Positions 52,635 to 62,841 of a stretch of DNA of 64,000 nucleotides are shown here, in pieces. Below the pieces are notes generated by a model, which saw nothing but the letters and a program-made list of their open reading frames with translations, made no database searches and was not told the origin of the DNA. How positions within the stretch are numbered: position 1 is the stretch's first letter; the number at the start of each line of letters is the position of its first letter. The position numbers and the translations under genes are program-made. This stretch comes from Chrysophaeum taylorii (taxonomy: Eukaryota > Sar > Pelagophyceae > Pelagomonadales > Pelagomonadaceae), in contig JAQMWT010000521.1 of assembly GCA_029834535.1 (NCBI GenBank), forward strand, positions 168,857 through 232,856, in the 5' to 3' direction.

Positions 52635-52690
52635 GACTTCTCCTTCCTCAACAGGCCACCTCCGCCGGATGGAAGCAATCTAGAGATAGA

Positions 52691-53630
52691 CAAGTGCAGG
52701 CCAGTAAGTTCACCTAGTCCCAATCTCTAACCCTAGTAAGTTCACCTGGTCCCAGTAAGTTCACCTGGTCAGTTAGTTCACTTAGTCCCAATCTCTAACC
52801 CGGCGTAAACCCACTCGTGCTCACACCCACTCACCCCACTCTCCTTTGAGCTCGTCGCTCTCACCCCCGCCAATCCAAGCTGCTTTGATCCGCACGCGCC
52901 GCCAGCCTTTGAGTTTGAGTTTTCTAAAACCCTAGTAAGTTCACCTGGTCCCAATGTCTAGACCCAGTAAGTTCACCTGGTCCCAGTAAGTTCACCTACA
53001 GTGCGCGTGTAGACGCCGGGAGGGGGCTTATCGGTATTGCGCAGCACGTGTGGGGTAGGGTGGAGTCGTCGACTCAGAAGAGCATATCCTCGGGGTTGCC
53101 GATCGACAGAGAGCCACGTAGAGCTGAACGTGACAGAAGACGGGCTTGGGCAAGAGGACGCCGATCTCGCGGGGCGTCTGGCCTTGGCTCTTGTTGATCG
53201 TTTGGCGTCTGCGGGCCTTAAGGGATACAGGTTGGAGGAGCCTCGGTGACACGACACGATCGATCATGTATCTGGTACCGTTGCAGTGGCCGTGCGACGG
53301 GTCGAGGTTGCGAAGACTTTAAGCTCGCGATCAAAGTCAGCATGCCGTTGGTTGTCAGGGAGTTGAAAACTCGACTGTAAAGAGCGAGGCGTCGTCTTCC
53401 GACCCAACCTAGTCGGCCGAAAAGAACTCCGACGCCTCGTCTCCGGGAAAAAAAGACCGCGGTCATGCGCGCGTTGTCAGCATCGACAGCATCGTTTCGA
53501 CGGGGCGTGAGAATGGCGCGCCGAAAGAGCCGCCGCGGGTCGTGGAAACAGTCTGCGAGGTCGCCGTAGACGGCTAGGAGGATCAATGTCTGGCTCGCGC
53601 GCCTACATGATCCTTACCCTGAATCGGGGA
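52691..53630 (-). pseudogene. Pif1/Helitron-type helicase fragment (copy H6)
   Basis: GTTCACC block to ~52998, then minus-strand helicase end with [10 protein letters not shown] and QLYVALCR (53267-53028 frame) and upstream segment AILTPRRNDAVDADNAR to 53586. It truncates the 3' LTR of the element at 46126-52690. Confidence 0.6.
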
Positions 53631-53767
53631 ACAAACCCACCCACATCCTTCATGCCCCCCACACACACCCCCCTCTTAGCAGTCGACATTTAGAGACAAA
53701 CAAACAGACCAACATCCTTCATGCCCCCCACATCCTTCGAGCACCACACACACACCCCCCTCTTAGC
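53631..53767 (+). repeat. 3' tail of a nuclease-type element, target of the LINE
   Basis: Two partial tails. The second stops at CCCCCCTCTTAGC, where the LINE begins; the tail resumes at 57223 with TAGCAGTCGACCTTTAAAGA. Confidence 0.6.
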
Positions 53768-53849
53768 TAACTAACTAACTTCGGACCTCTCCCGGGCATG
53801 GGAGCCAGGCTGGGCCGGCAGTAGCCGGTCCAGGATCACAGAGCAAAAA

Positions 53850-56153
53850 TCACACAGTTGGGGTAGAGGCGAGGGATGAAAGTGCGTGGATGGCGGACCG
53901 CCACTGCGCGCGGTCTTGTGCGAGGTCGTGCCACGAGTTGAAGGGGATGTCGCATTTCCGGAGTGCCTTGGCGAGCGACCTCCCGTACGTCATCTGCGGA
54001 GCCCCCGGTGGGTGCTTGGAGCGGACCCAAGACGAGAGCATCTTGCGAGGGAGTCGGGAGAAGGGCATGCGGGCGACGTGACCGGCCCAGCGGAGCTGGC
54101 GGCGCGTGACGTAGACGTCGATGGACTCGAGGCCGAGGCGCCGCAGCAGGATCTCCGTTGAGATGTGGTGGAACCAGGTGTGTTTCCGGGTCACACGACA
54201 CATGACGCGGGCGCACTGCGCGTGGAAACACCGCAGCCGGCGGAACAGGACCTCGGTGAGGCACCACGATTCCGCACCGTGAAGGAGGATGGCCAGGACG
54301 AGCGAGACATAGACGAGGCGCTTGGCGCGAGCAGAGACGGACTTCGAGGCGAAGATGCAGTCCCGCAAGGCACCGAAGGCCTGAGACGCCTTCTTGATCC
54401 GCGCGTCGACGTCTGAGTCGTCGCGGCAGTCGCGCGAGAGGACCGAGCCGAGGTACTTAAACTGGTCGACGACCGGTATGAAGCGGCCGCGCCCGAGCTC
54501 GATGTCCGAGAGGTTCGTGTCGTCGAACGACTTTGGGTCGCCGTACAGGTGTGCCGGGCGAGCGACGAACAGCATCTCCGTTTTGGACGCCGCTTTCGTG
54601 TGTCGGTTGCCGCAATGCACCTCCATGCCCCAGGCGTCGCAGTGTTCGATGAGGCGCGGTGTCTCGCTGGCGGCGATGTGGCGGTCCCAGAAGAGAAAGG
54701 CAACGTCGTCGGCGTACGCCGATTCATCGAAGGGAAACTCGTCGCCGCGAGCGGACCAACCCCGGTTCGTCATCTGAAAGTCTTTCCGCGTACGGTAGAC
54801 ACACGGGGCGCGGCCATGGCGTCGTCGAAACGACGTCGTCAGTGCCGCCATGAACAGCACGAACAGGACGGGGCCCAGGACGTCGCCCTGCTTGACGCCG
54901 ATGATCGAGTCAACCGAGGCGACGACACCGCTGACCGAGAAGTGGACCTGGATTCGGTGGAGGCCCTTGATGACTTCGACGAGCTTCGGCGGGACGCCGA
55001 ACTTCAGGAGCACCTCCCAGAGAAGCTCTCGCGGGACGCGGTCGAACGCCTTAACGAAATCGATGAACAGTACCCACGAGTCCTGACCGTGCTCACGCCG
55101 CTTCTTCAGCGCTAGCTTGAGCGAGAAGGTGGCGTCGGACGTACCGCGCTCGGGTCGGAAGCCACATTGGGACTCGTGATCGAGGGCCTCGCAGATGACG
55201 TTGAGTCGCGCACGGACGATGTTCGAAACGATCTTCTGCGCGACCTCGAGCATCATGATCCCGCGGTAGTTGCCCGGCAGGGAGAGGTCCCCCTTTTTGG
55301 GGAGAATCCCGAGGAGGCCTACGTCCCACTCGGCCGGCTGGACTTCGGACTCCCAGAACTCGAGGACTACACGCTCCAACAGCGGGAGCGTGCGAGCGTC
55401 GGTGGCGAGCGCCTTCCAGACCTCCGCGCGCAGGCCCGATTCGCCGGGCGCGGTGCAGTTCAGCTGACCAACGGCCCGTTTTATCTCCTCCTGCATCGGT
55501 GGTTCCCCGAGTTCCGGACGGATCGGCAACTGGTCAACGTCGTTGATCACGGTGGGGTCGTAGCGAGCTTGTCGACTGTAGAGCTGCTTGAAGTGCGCCT
55601 TGAACACGTCGGCGTTCTCCTGTGGCGACGAGCACCTGCTACCGTCGGCCTTCGTCATCTGCACCTGCCTAGCCAATGTGGTCTTCGTGAGACCGCGTCG
55701 GAGCCGTCCGACCGTATTCCAGTATTTCGAGGTGCCGCCGAGCGACTCGCTTCCCGCGTTGAGTCCGGCACACAGACGAGCAATCCATCGCTCTTTCGCC
55801 CGTGCTACGGCCTTCGCGAGCCGCGACTTGATCGCCCGAAGGTCGTCGAGGATCGTGGACGCCGAGCGAAGACGGCGCCGGGCACCGAGCGAGAGCACAA
55901 ACGCGTGGAGGGAGTTGCGTCGCTCGATCAGAGGCTGGAGCTCTTCCGCCGCGTCCTCAAACCATCCGGGTCGGAGGCGTCGGGTCTTCGGCAGTAAGGC
56001 GTCAGAGGCCGAGGCCGCCACCCGCGCAAGGCGGGAGTACGGCGAGGACGGCGAGCCCTGGTCGGCGTCGGGTACCTCGTCCGTGGCGTCGGTCGGTGCG
56101 TCGTCGGTCGCGTTGTCATGTGACCCACGGCCCAAGCCGAAGATGTCGAGCAC
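53850..56153 (-). CDS. LINE reverse transcriptase ORF
   Basis: 767 residues, uninterrupted. RT motifs: PKKGDLSLPGNYRGIMML (motif 2 region), LFIDFVKAFDRVPRELLW (catalytic Asp), IIGVKQGDVLGPVLFVLFM, SAYADDVAFLFW (YADD), and VDQFKYLGSVLSRD. The C-terminus has a HHISTEILLRRLG...LRWAGHVARMP block and SWHDLAQDRAQWRSAIHA. It overlaps the endonuclease ORF by 38 bp in another frame, so expression would need frameshifting or re-initiation, unless a one-base change split a single ORF. It copies its RNA at a nicked target in the nucleus. Confidence 0.9.
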   Translation of the reverse strand: MLDIFGLGRGSHDNATDDAPTDATDEVPDADQGSPSSPYSRLARVAASASDALLPKTRRLRPGWFEDAAEELQPLIERRNSLHAFVLSLGARRRLRSASTILDDLRAIKSRLAKAVARAKERWIARLCAGLNAGSESLGGTSKYWNTVGRLRRGLTKTTLARQVQMTKADGSRCSSPQENADVFKAHFKQLYSRQARYDPTVINDVDQLPIRPELGEPPMQEEIKRAVGQLNCTAPGESGLRAEVWKALATDARTLPLLERVVLEFWESEVQPAEWDVGLLGILPKKGDLSLPGNYRGIMMLEVAQKIVSNIVRARLNVICEALDHESQCGFRPERGTSDATFSLKLALKKRREHGQDSWVLFIDFVKAFDRVPRELLWEVLLKFGVPPKLVEVIKGLHRIQVHFSVSGVVASVDSIIGVKQGDVLGPVLFVLFMAALTTSFRRRHGRAPCVYRTRKDFQMTNRGWSARGDEFPFDESAYADDVAFLFWDRHIAASETPRLIEHCDAWGMEVHCGNRHTKAASKTEMLFVARPAHLYGDPKSFDDTNLSDIELGRGRFIPVVDQFKYLGSVLSRDCRDDSDVDARIKKASQAFGALRDCIFASKSVSARAKRLVYVSLVLAILLHGAESWCLTEVLFRRLRCFHAQCARVMCRVTRKHTWFHHISTEILLRRLGLESIDVYVTRRQLRWAGHVARMPFSRLPRKMLSSWVRSKHPPGAPQMTYGRSLAKALRKCDIPFNSWHDLAQDRAQWRSAIHALSSLASTPTV

Positions 56154-57129
56154 TTTCGAGCACCACCGGCGCCGGAATCCGAAGCGCGTGCTTTCTGAGC
56201 GCAGGGGAGCGTAGGCGCGCCAGAGAGGGCCGTGTGCCAGGAGGCCGTGCGAGGCGGACTTTGACGCGCAGGATGCACTTGAGAGCGCGGTGGTCCGAGT
56301 CCACGAGGCTGCTGGTCAAACCCACATCAGCGAACCGGTGCACGTCGCGCCGCCGTGAGATCATGTGATCGAGCTGGTACGTTTTCCAGGAGCGCGGGTG
56401 CAGCCACGACGCGTAGGCGCGCTTGCGGAAGAACGTGCCGACCGACGCCAGACGCCGTGTTGCGAGGAACGTGTGGAGACGGCGGCCAGCGTTGTTGACG
56501 TAAGGCGCCCCGTAGGGCCCACAGGGGCCGTCGACGACGTACTTGGAGCGCACGCCGAGAGCCGCGTCCCCGTCCATCCCCAGGACGAGGATGTCATCCG
56601 GCCGCCGCGCTTGAAGCGCAAGGTCAATGTCGTCGAAGAACGCGTCCCACTTCTCGTCAGGCGCGGTTCCGACTGGAGCGTAAGCGCTCATGACGAAGAG
56701 GCCGAGGTCTCGATCGTCATCGTCCTGGACATCGAGTCGCAGCGCAATAACTCGCGCAGATGCGCGGATAACGGTGCTGCCGCTCGCGTGCCACGCCTGT
56801 TGCGCCGCAGGGGACAGCACCACGGCCACACCCTGGCTGCCGCGGGAAGACTGCTCGGAGGCTGCCAAACCGGAACAAACAGCGACGTAGCCGTGTCGCT
56901 CGAGCGACTCGTTGCCGGTGAGCCACGTCTCCTGCAACGTGGCCGCGAAGATGTCCCGCCGCCGTAAAGATGCGAACAACTCTTCCTTCTTCTCGTCGCG
57001 TCGCAGACCGCGAACGTTTTGGTCCACGAATAATCGACCCGTCCGTCGCGTTCTACCCAACCGAGCGAACCCCATCCCAGCGCAGACTTTCCGGGTGCTA
57101 ACCGGCCAGCCCGGGAGGCGGGCAGGCAC
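56116..57129 (-). CDS. LINE AP-like endonuclease ORF
   Basis: 337 residues. Motifs of the exonuclease-endonuclease-phosphatase fold in order: VDQNVRGLRRDEKK (Asn), ATLQETWL (Glu), VMSAYAPVG, LVLGMDGDAALG, KTYQLDHMISRR (Asp-His) and LVDSDHRALKC (Ser-Asp-His). It nicks the target site to prime reverse transcription. The true start may be the Met at residue 19 (MGFARLG), since the first residues are encoded within the conserved 5' block. Confidence 0.85.
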   Translation of the reverse strand: MPARLPGWPVSTRKVCAGMGFARLGRTRRTGRLFVDQNVRGLRRDEKKEELFASLRRRDIFAATLQETWLTGNESLERHGYVAVCSGLAASEQSSRGSQGVAVVLSPAAQQAWHASGSTVIRASARVIALRLDVQDDDDRDLGLFVMSAYAPVGTAPDEKWDAFFDDIDLALQARRPDDILVLGMDGDAALGVRSKYVVDGPCGPYGAPYVNNAGRRLHTFLATRRLASVGTFFRKRAYASWLHPRSWKTYQLDHMISRRRDVHRFADVGLTSSLVDSDHRALKCILRVKVRLARPPGTRPSLARLRSPALRKHALRIPAPVVLESARHLRLGPWVT

Positions 57130-57222
57130 CGTCTCACTCCGGGACGGCCGGGGCCGCCGCAGGGAGCAGGCGTATTAGGCGCCGTCCTCCATCGCAACCA
57201 TAAGGTTAACGATCGCAAGGGC

Positions 57223-57239
57223 TAGCAGTCGACCTTTAA

Positions 57240-57318
<79 letters not shown>

Positions 57319-57343
57319 ACACATCTGTCGATTAGTAATAAGG
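57223..57343 (+). repeat. Remainder of nuclease-type tail with (GACA)n
   Basis: TAGCAGTCGACCTTTAAAGA, then a (CAGA)n array at 57239-57318, then ACATCTGTCGATTAGTAATA. It joins 53631-53767 across the LINE. Confidence 0.7.
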
Positions 57344-57826
57344 AAATCTGAATTAGGGTTAGTACCCCCTATTCTAGGGTTTCCACGCGCAGTGCGCCCG
57401 CGTCATGTGTCGTGTGACCCGGAAACACACCTGGTTCCACCACATCTCAACGGAGATCCTGCTGCAGCGCCTCGGCCTCGAGTCCATCGACGTCTACGTC
57501 ACGCGTCGCCAGCTCCGCTGGGCCGGTCACGTCGCCCGCATGCCCTTCTCCCGACTCCCTCGCAAGATGCTCTCGTCTTGGGTCCGCTCCAAGCGCCCAC
57601 CGGGGGCTCCGCAGATGACGTACGGGAGGACGCTCGCCGAGGCACTCCGGAAATGCGACATCCCCTTCAACTCGTGGCACGACCTCGCACAAGACCGCGC
57701 GCAGTGGCGGTCCGCCATCAACGCCTTTTCATCCCTCGCCTCTACCCCAACTGTGTGATTTTGCTCTGTGATCCTGGACCGGTTCCTGCCGGCCCAGCCT
57801 GGCTCCCATGCCCGGGAGAGGTCCGA

Positions 57827-57859
<33 letters not shown>

Positions 57860-58017
57860 TTATAGGGTTAGTTCTCTTAACTTTGCCACCTTTTGATTTA
57901 AGAAAACGCTGTGTTATTCACACCGGCTGTCCTCGATTAGGAGACAGATTCGAGGACAGACTACCACTGTTCTCACGCTCTGCTGAAGGGTAACACAGTT
58001 GTGATTACTGTTCTCTA
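57344..58017 (+). repeat. 5' LTR of copy 2, interrupted
   Basis: AAATCTGAATTAGGGTTAGT... to 57381, then from 57863 to GATTACTGTTCTCTA at 58017. Joined, it aligns with 46136-46320. Downstream, GGTATCAGCAGAGCC (~58038) is reminiscent of a primer site complementary to an initiator-Met tRNA (TGGTATCAGAGC) but has extra bases and is ~20 bp from the LTR. Confidence 0.65.
57382..57862 (+). mobile_element. 5'-truncated LINE fragment inside the LTR
   Basis: 481 bp, starts within the RT C-terminus (HAQCARVMCRV), keeps the stop (57758) and the full 3' end with a (TTAG)n tail. Flanked by TAGGGTT (57375-57381 and 57863-57869). Over 95% identical to the full LINE by eye, so a recent insertion. Confidence 0.85.
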
Positions 58018-58102
58018 GGTATTGGGCACCAGTCCCGGTATCAGCAGAGCCTCAGGATTTCCAGACAAGTCCCGCTCACTGACGTTCCTGAACCCAAGCA
58101 AA

Positions 58103-60272
58103 ATGCCAACCAATCAAGAACTCCAAAAGGAGATGAAAGAACAAGAAGCCCGTTTCAAAAGAGACATGCAACAACAAGCTCAAGCGTACGAAGCTCGGCA
58201 TCAAAAAGAGATGCAAGACCAAGAAGCTCGCTGGATGGCTCAATTAAGCGCGTTGGCCACCCAAGTGCAAGCAACGCAAGCACCACCACCTGCCGTCGCT
58301 GCTGCGGCTCCGCCTCCCACTCCGGCTCAACAAGATCCCAAGACTAAAGTTAACACCTTTAGTGACCCACCAAGTGCCGTTCTCAAGTCCATGGACTCGG
58401 CGCAAGTCACACCCCAAATGCTTTCGTCTCGCGTCATGCAATTGTTCGTCGAACATCTCATGCCCGAAACATGTATAACTCAGTTCTTCTTACAGGGCTT
58501 CTACACGTGGGAATCCGTCCTGCGCGGATCTAATGATCTCGCTGACGCTCTCCTAAGCCACTGTATCGACGAATACGACAAGGACCCCGACCACCACTCT
58601 ACCGCCGGGAACACGCCAGATTTCCAAGGCCGTTACGTCTACCATAAGGGTGTACACCGCAAGTTCGGCAAGCACTTCCTGGACAACGTCTACGAGCCAA
58701 AGCCCCAAGAATTCAAAGACAAAGACAAGGACCCGACCGATATGACGAAAGGTAAGTTATATCCGATCACCCAACCCCACCTCCAAGGAAAAGAAGCCGA
58801 CTTCATCGTATATCTCCGCGAGACCGCACACCCCCTATTTCGCCGTTTCCTACATGCCGGTAGCGACTCCGTCAAGCACCCAGCATACGACGAAATCGAT
58901 GCACTCGGATCCTCCTGCCCGATAGGACTCGAATTTGTGTTTCAAGTTCGCCTAGCACTCGACAAGCACACGGGCCAGAACCACATCCACCATGCGCATT
59001 ACGTCTACGATGCCTTTCTGGACACGCCGTTCAACCCTGAAATGCATGAGCCTCCTCACTACGTCGACTACATGCGCCATGTCCAGCAGCAACTGCGCCA
59101 GATAACAACCGACGCTTCTCTCCAACTTCCCGACGACAAGATCCTCGAAGAAATCCACCAAATTCTCCGCTTCAAGTACCCCCCAAGCTTGCTTGACTCC
59201 CGCGCCCCAACACACATCAAGGGCTTCGCACGTCTTGCTAACTGTCTGCGCACTCCCAACGACTCGCTGTTACTCGACGAAGACAAGGAAGCCATCCACC
59301 ACCTTCCTAAGCTCGTCGCTCGCATCACCGTCATTTCAACGTTTGAGCGCAACTTTTGGGCTCACCTCAAGCCTCACCCAACTCTCAACTTCAAGCCTTT
59401 GCGCTTCGTCACTGACTTTGGTCGTCTGCCAACAAAGGACAAAGACAACCCCCGTTTTCGCTCCCGCCGTCATGGTCTCCACCTCACCGAAGACGATGAT
59501 GACACCTCTCCCTCTGAAGACGACACCCCACCGGACCCCGTTGAAGACACCGACCCCGTCGCTGTTTTTCTCACGGAGGCCAACCTTGATCAAGATGAAG
59601 ACAATGACCTCATTCACCAACTCCACGCCTACCGCAAGAAGCAAATTTCGCGGCACCTCAAGAAGCCCCTACAAACAAAAAGCCTCCAAATCCTCGCTCC
59701 CCGTCTTACTACGACATCAATGACAGTCCTAAGCCCAAGGCCACCCCTGTCACCCCACCGAAGAACAAGCAACGTCCCCGCGCTCCTCCTGTCACCCCTG
59801 ACAAACGCGAGCACCCGCATCTTCGCAAGGGCACCTTCCCCACACACCTCATCCACCCAAACCATCTACTCCTGACCAGCGCTTCAAGGTCCCCCTTCGT
59901 GAAGTCCGTCGCAAGCTCCAAACCATGCGGAATCTTAGCCAAGCCGGTCGCCAACATACGTCCAGCTCCGAGCGCATGAACAAACTAATCAACCTCATCA
60001 CCACCATCTCCGACGAGATACTTCTCTCCGAAGCCGAAAACGCCTCCGCCGAATTCCGCCAGATGTTAACGTCCGATCCCCAGGAAGATCCACCTGATGA
60101 GGGCGAAGCCGAAACCGATGAACATCTCGGTTTCTACGACGACAACGGTCAGATAGACCTCTACGACGACCTCATTCCCGAAACCAATGATGAAGATGAC
60201 TCCGCCGAAGACTACGCAAAACGTCACAGTGTCTACATGCGCGCTCTCCACCAGAGTCGGCTTTTTCGCTGA
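58103..60272 (+). pseudogene. Gag-like ORF, copy 2
   Basis: Open from the Met at 58103 (MPTNQELQKEMKEQEARF) to about 59670, then a frame change at the AAAAACCTCC-type basic region leads to 59925-60272, ending RSRLFR-like at the same place as copy 1. The N-terminal ~60 residues form a clear coiled coil. It keeps the same core blocks as copy 1, which supports this as the family's structural protein. The frame is also open to 58022 within the leader. Confidence 0.65.
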
Positions 60273-61063
60273 TGGTTGCCGACGACGCCTGTGCCGCCAA
60301 CCACATCTTACTCCAGCAGGCACCAAACCTCAAGATGACGAATTTCCCGACATCATCAACCATCTCACCCAGAGTCGCAGATTTTCTTTGTGCAACTTAC
60401 ACTCCAGGAAAGACATCAAAGAAGATGAACTCGCTGCACGGATGCAATGGACCCGGCACTAAAACCTCATTGATTGACGGTGGCGCATCTTTTTGCTTTA
60501 CGCGCACAATACAAAACATTGTTCCTGAATCCATACGCCAGTTTCCCGAACACACCATTCATATGGGACGAGGCACCCTTACCAGCCACTTCATCGGTGT
60601 TAAACCGTTGTATTTGCAGGCGGCAGGTCTCTCCTCCAAGGATACAAAAGACAAAACCGGTTACGCTTTATATTTCGTATTTATGGTCGTCCCGCAATTC
60701 AGGCAAGGTCTTCAAGTTATCGCAACATCTCAGCTCAATGCTCTGCATGTACAAGCAACAGATCCGCCACTGCCCCGCGAGCCATACCTTTGTAAACTTC
60801 TAAAGTCCTCAACCTTCGACCCGCACGATTATACAACACTTCTAGGAAAGACCGCCGTCGTACTCGCCACTCGCAAACCAAACAGCCTGTTGTCCCAGCC
60901 GTCCCATCCAAAGCAAACATTCGCAACTGTGCTCAGTTCCACACAAGAAAACGAATGTCGCTCAAGGATGAGATTGCACACATCACACAGCATGTCGCCA
61001 AGACACGCTCAAAATCGCACATGCTTGATTTCGCCAAGTTACAGAACCATTCCCTGTATCTAA
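60272..61063 (+). pseudogene. Protease and linker, copy 2
   Basis: Starts at an ATG that overlaps the gag stop as TGATG (60270-60274). 263 residues, with LIDGGASFCFTR and the following MGRGTLTSHFIGVK block intact. The end (after ATVLSS) is out of frame relative to copy 1. Confidence 0.7.
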
Positions 61064-62841
61064 ACGAACTGCACAACCTCGAACATCCTGTCGTCCACTA
61101 CGCCTTCAATGGCACCGCAGACCTCTCTGTGCAAACACCACCCCTACCTCATAGCAGCTATTATTGCAGGTGGACTCCACCAGGAAGGTTTCGACACTTT
61201 TCGCAAACGATTCGACAAACGCCTTACTGTCGTGGTCACCTGCGAAATTAACGATATCATGCGCACCCGTGCGCAACAACTCTTCCCGCACGCCCAGCAC
61301 TATGCGGACCTAAGGAAACTCAATGCCGCACTCCAAACCGGCAAAATACGACTACCTACATTCGACCTGGCAGTTTTTACATTGCCCTGTCAACATCTGA
61401 GTGTAATGAAAGAATACGACGGCTATGCCACTCCGGTCACCGCCGACCTTTTCGTCAAAGAACAAATCCGCTTCGTTCGTTGCACGCTCCCGACCTACGC
61501 CATTGTCGAGAACGTACCTCCCAACCCTCGAACTCACCACGAGTATGCTCAACTCAAAAAGGTTATCAGCGCTTAGGGTACTTCCGCCACTCCGGCGTCT
61601 ACAATGCCTCTGCCTCTGCTTTTGGTGACGTCATCAGCAATACACGCTATCTCGCTGTGTATGTCCGGCACCCTCTCACCGGCTACAACCTCGAGAAAAC
61701 CGCCTCTACTTGGTTAACCTCGCCTCCGAGCATGGTTCCTCTCCTGGACCCCAGTCACACCATCCCTGACGATCTCTGGATCGCCAAACCCGCCCTTCGT
61801 GGTACAGTGCCCCGCTCCACCTTGGACTACTACCAGCACAAGGCCACCTACTCCTACAAGCCCGCCAACGCCTCGAAACTCTCGATTTCCGAAAATGCCC
61901 GCATCTGCCAAATGCTCGCACGTCTCACCAAGCCCCTCGCGGATCTCGGTCTAGATGCCGACGGCACCCCCTACGCCGCAATGGCGTCCATATCCCACCT
62001 CCTGGTTTTCACACTCCTGCACCACCATTGTCGCAACACCCCACTCTCGCCGCTTGGAACACCATCCGCTGTTTTCATGCCTCAGAGTCCCAATGTGCTT
62101 ACCATTTGGATGGAGCCATCAACGGCACCGCCGCTACTGCCGTCGCATGTGGATACTTCTCGCGCGCCTCCCTCACACTACATTCCAGGCCCCCTCAGAT
62201 TTAGGACTGTTCCCATCAACCCGCAGTCTTCTCCCCAACGCACTCCTTTACCCTGGATGTTCCCAAGGGCACCGCCTTTCTGGTCGTCGCCTACACCACG
62301 CCTTGGCCGCCGCTCACAGCTTCGCGCCCGTCCACTTGGGTCCACTATATGAATCGTTCGCATCCTGGCTTTACCGCGATCGACTCACAAGGGCGAATTA
62401 TCGATGACCCAAGGGACTCATCATGTCCAAAGCACGTCCACTTACGCGGACTATGTCGGCCACATCGGAGACACGCTTCAGAAAAGCACCAAGTGTTACT
62501 CGGTCACTGGCTCGTACCCAACCAACACGAGCTACTCCAACGCCTTGCTGCTGATCTCTCCAGACCACATCCGCTATGCGACCCTCAACGAAATCGCAAA
62601 GTTTGGACACCACTCGGACCCGGAACTGCTCCGACTGTTCCAACAGCACCCGCCGTACTTCGCGTTTAAGGCACTGGCCAACGCCGTCACGCACCGTGGC
62701 AGGCAAAGTACAGCGCTGTCCTCGCATTCCACGAATCGCACCACCACGCGAACCTTCACGTCGAATGGGCCACGATACGCCATGGCATCCCAGCCCCGGA
62801 GACATCAACCAAGTTCTCGGCCATCTCCAGCCGTCTCTTAG
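61064..62841 (+). pseudogene. Cytosine-5 DNA methyltransferase, copy 2
   Basis: 61109-61576 holds motifs I to VI in one frame: IAGGLHQEGF, VVVTCEIND, HYADLRKL, FDLAVFTLPCQHLSVMKEYD (Cys codon 61388) and YAIVENVPPNP. A shift near 61560 leads to 61480-62352 with NTRYLAVYVRHP (motif VIII) and the variable region, then another shift to 62404-62841 with DHIRYATLNEIAKFG (motif IX-like) and KALANAVTH (motif X, where copy 1 has P instead of T). The first half is cleaner here than in copy 1. Confidence 0.85.

Larger units (their letters stand above)
46126..52690 (+). mobile_element. Methyltransferase-encoding LTR retroelement, copy 1
   Basis: 5' LTR at 46126-46320; gag-like ORF 46405-48576; an overlapping second ORF region 48573-52634 with protease, cytosine-5 DNA methyltransferase and copia-type integrase; then about 46 bp before TAGAGATAGA, which matches the start of the 5' LTR, at 52681-52690. 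There the element is cut off by a helicase repeat. Frameshifts break both ORF regions. No RT or RNase H coding sequence lies in the 6.5 kb. Confidence 0.8.
53768..57222 (-). mobile_element. Full-length LINE (endonuclease plus RT)
   Basis: 3455 bp, minus strand, flanked by TAGC (53764-53767 and 57223-57226). The 5' end has the GGTTGCGATGGAGGACGG block and the 3' end a (GTTA)n tail. Two overlapping ORFs encode an AP-type endonuclease and an RT. There is no upstream gag-like ORF1. It is the probable mobiliser of the short derivatives at 1.8, 13.3, 29.5 and 44.2 kb. Confidence 0.8.

Noticed and set aside
54549-55997. Long plus-strand ORFs across the LINE
   Set aside because: Antisense shadows of the RT ORF caused by GC-rich codon use.
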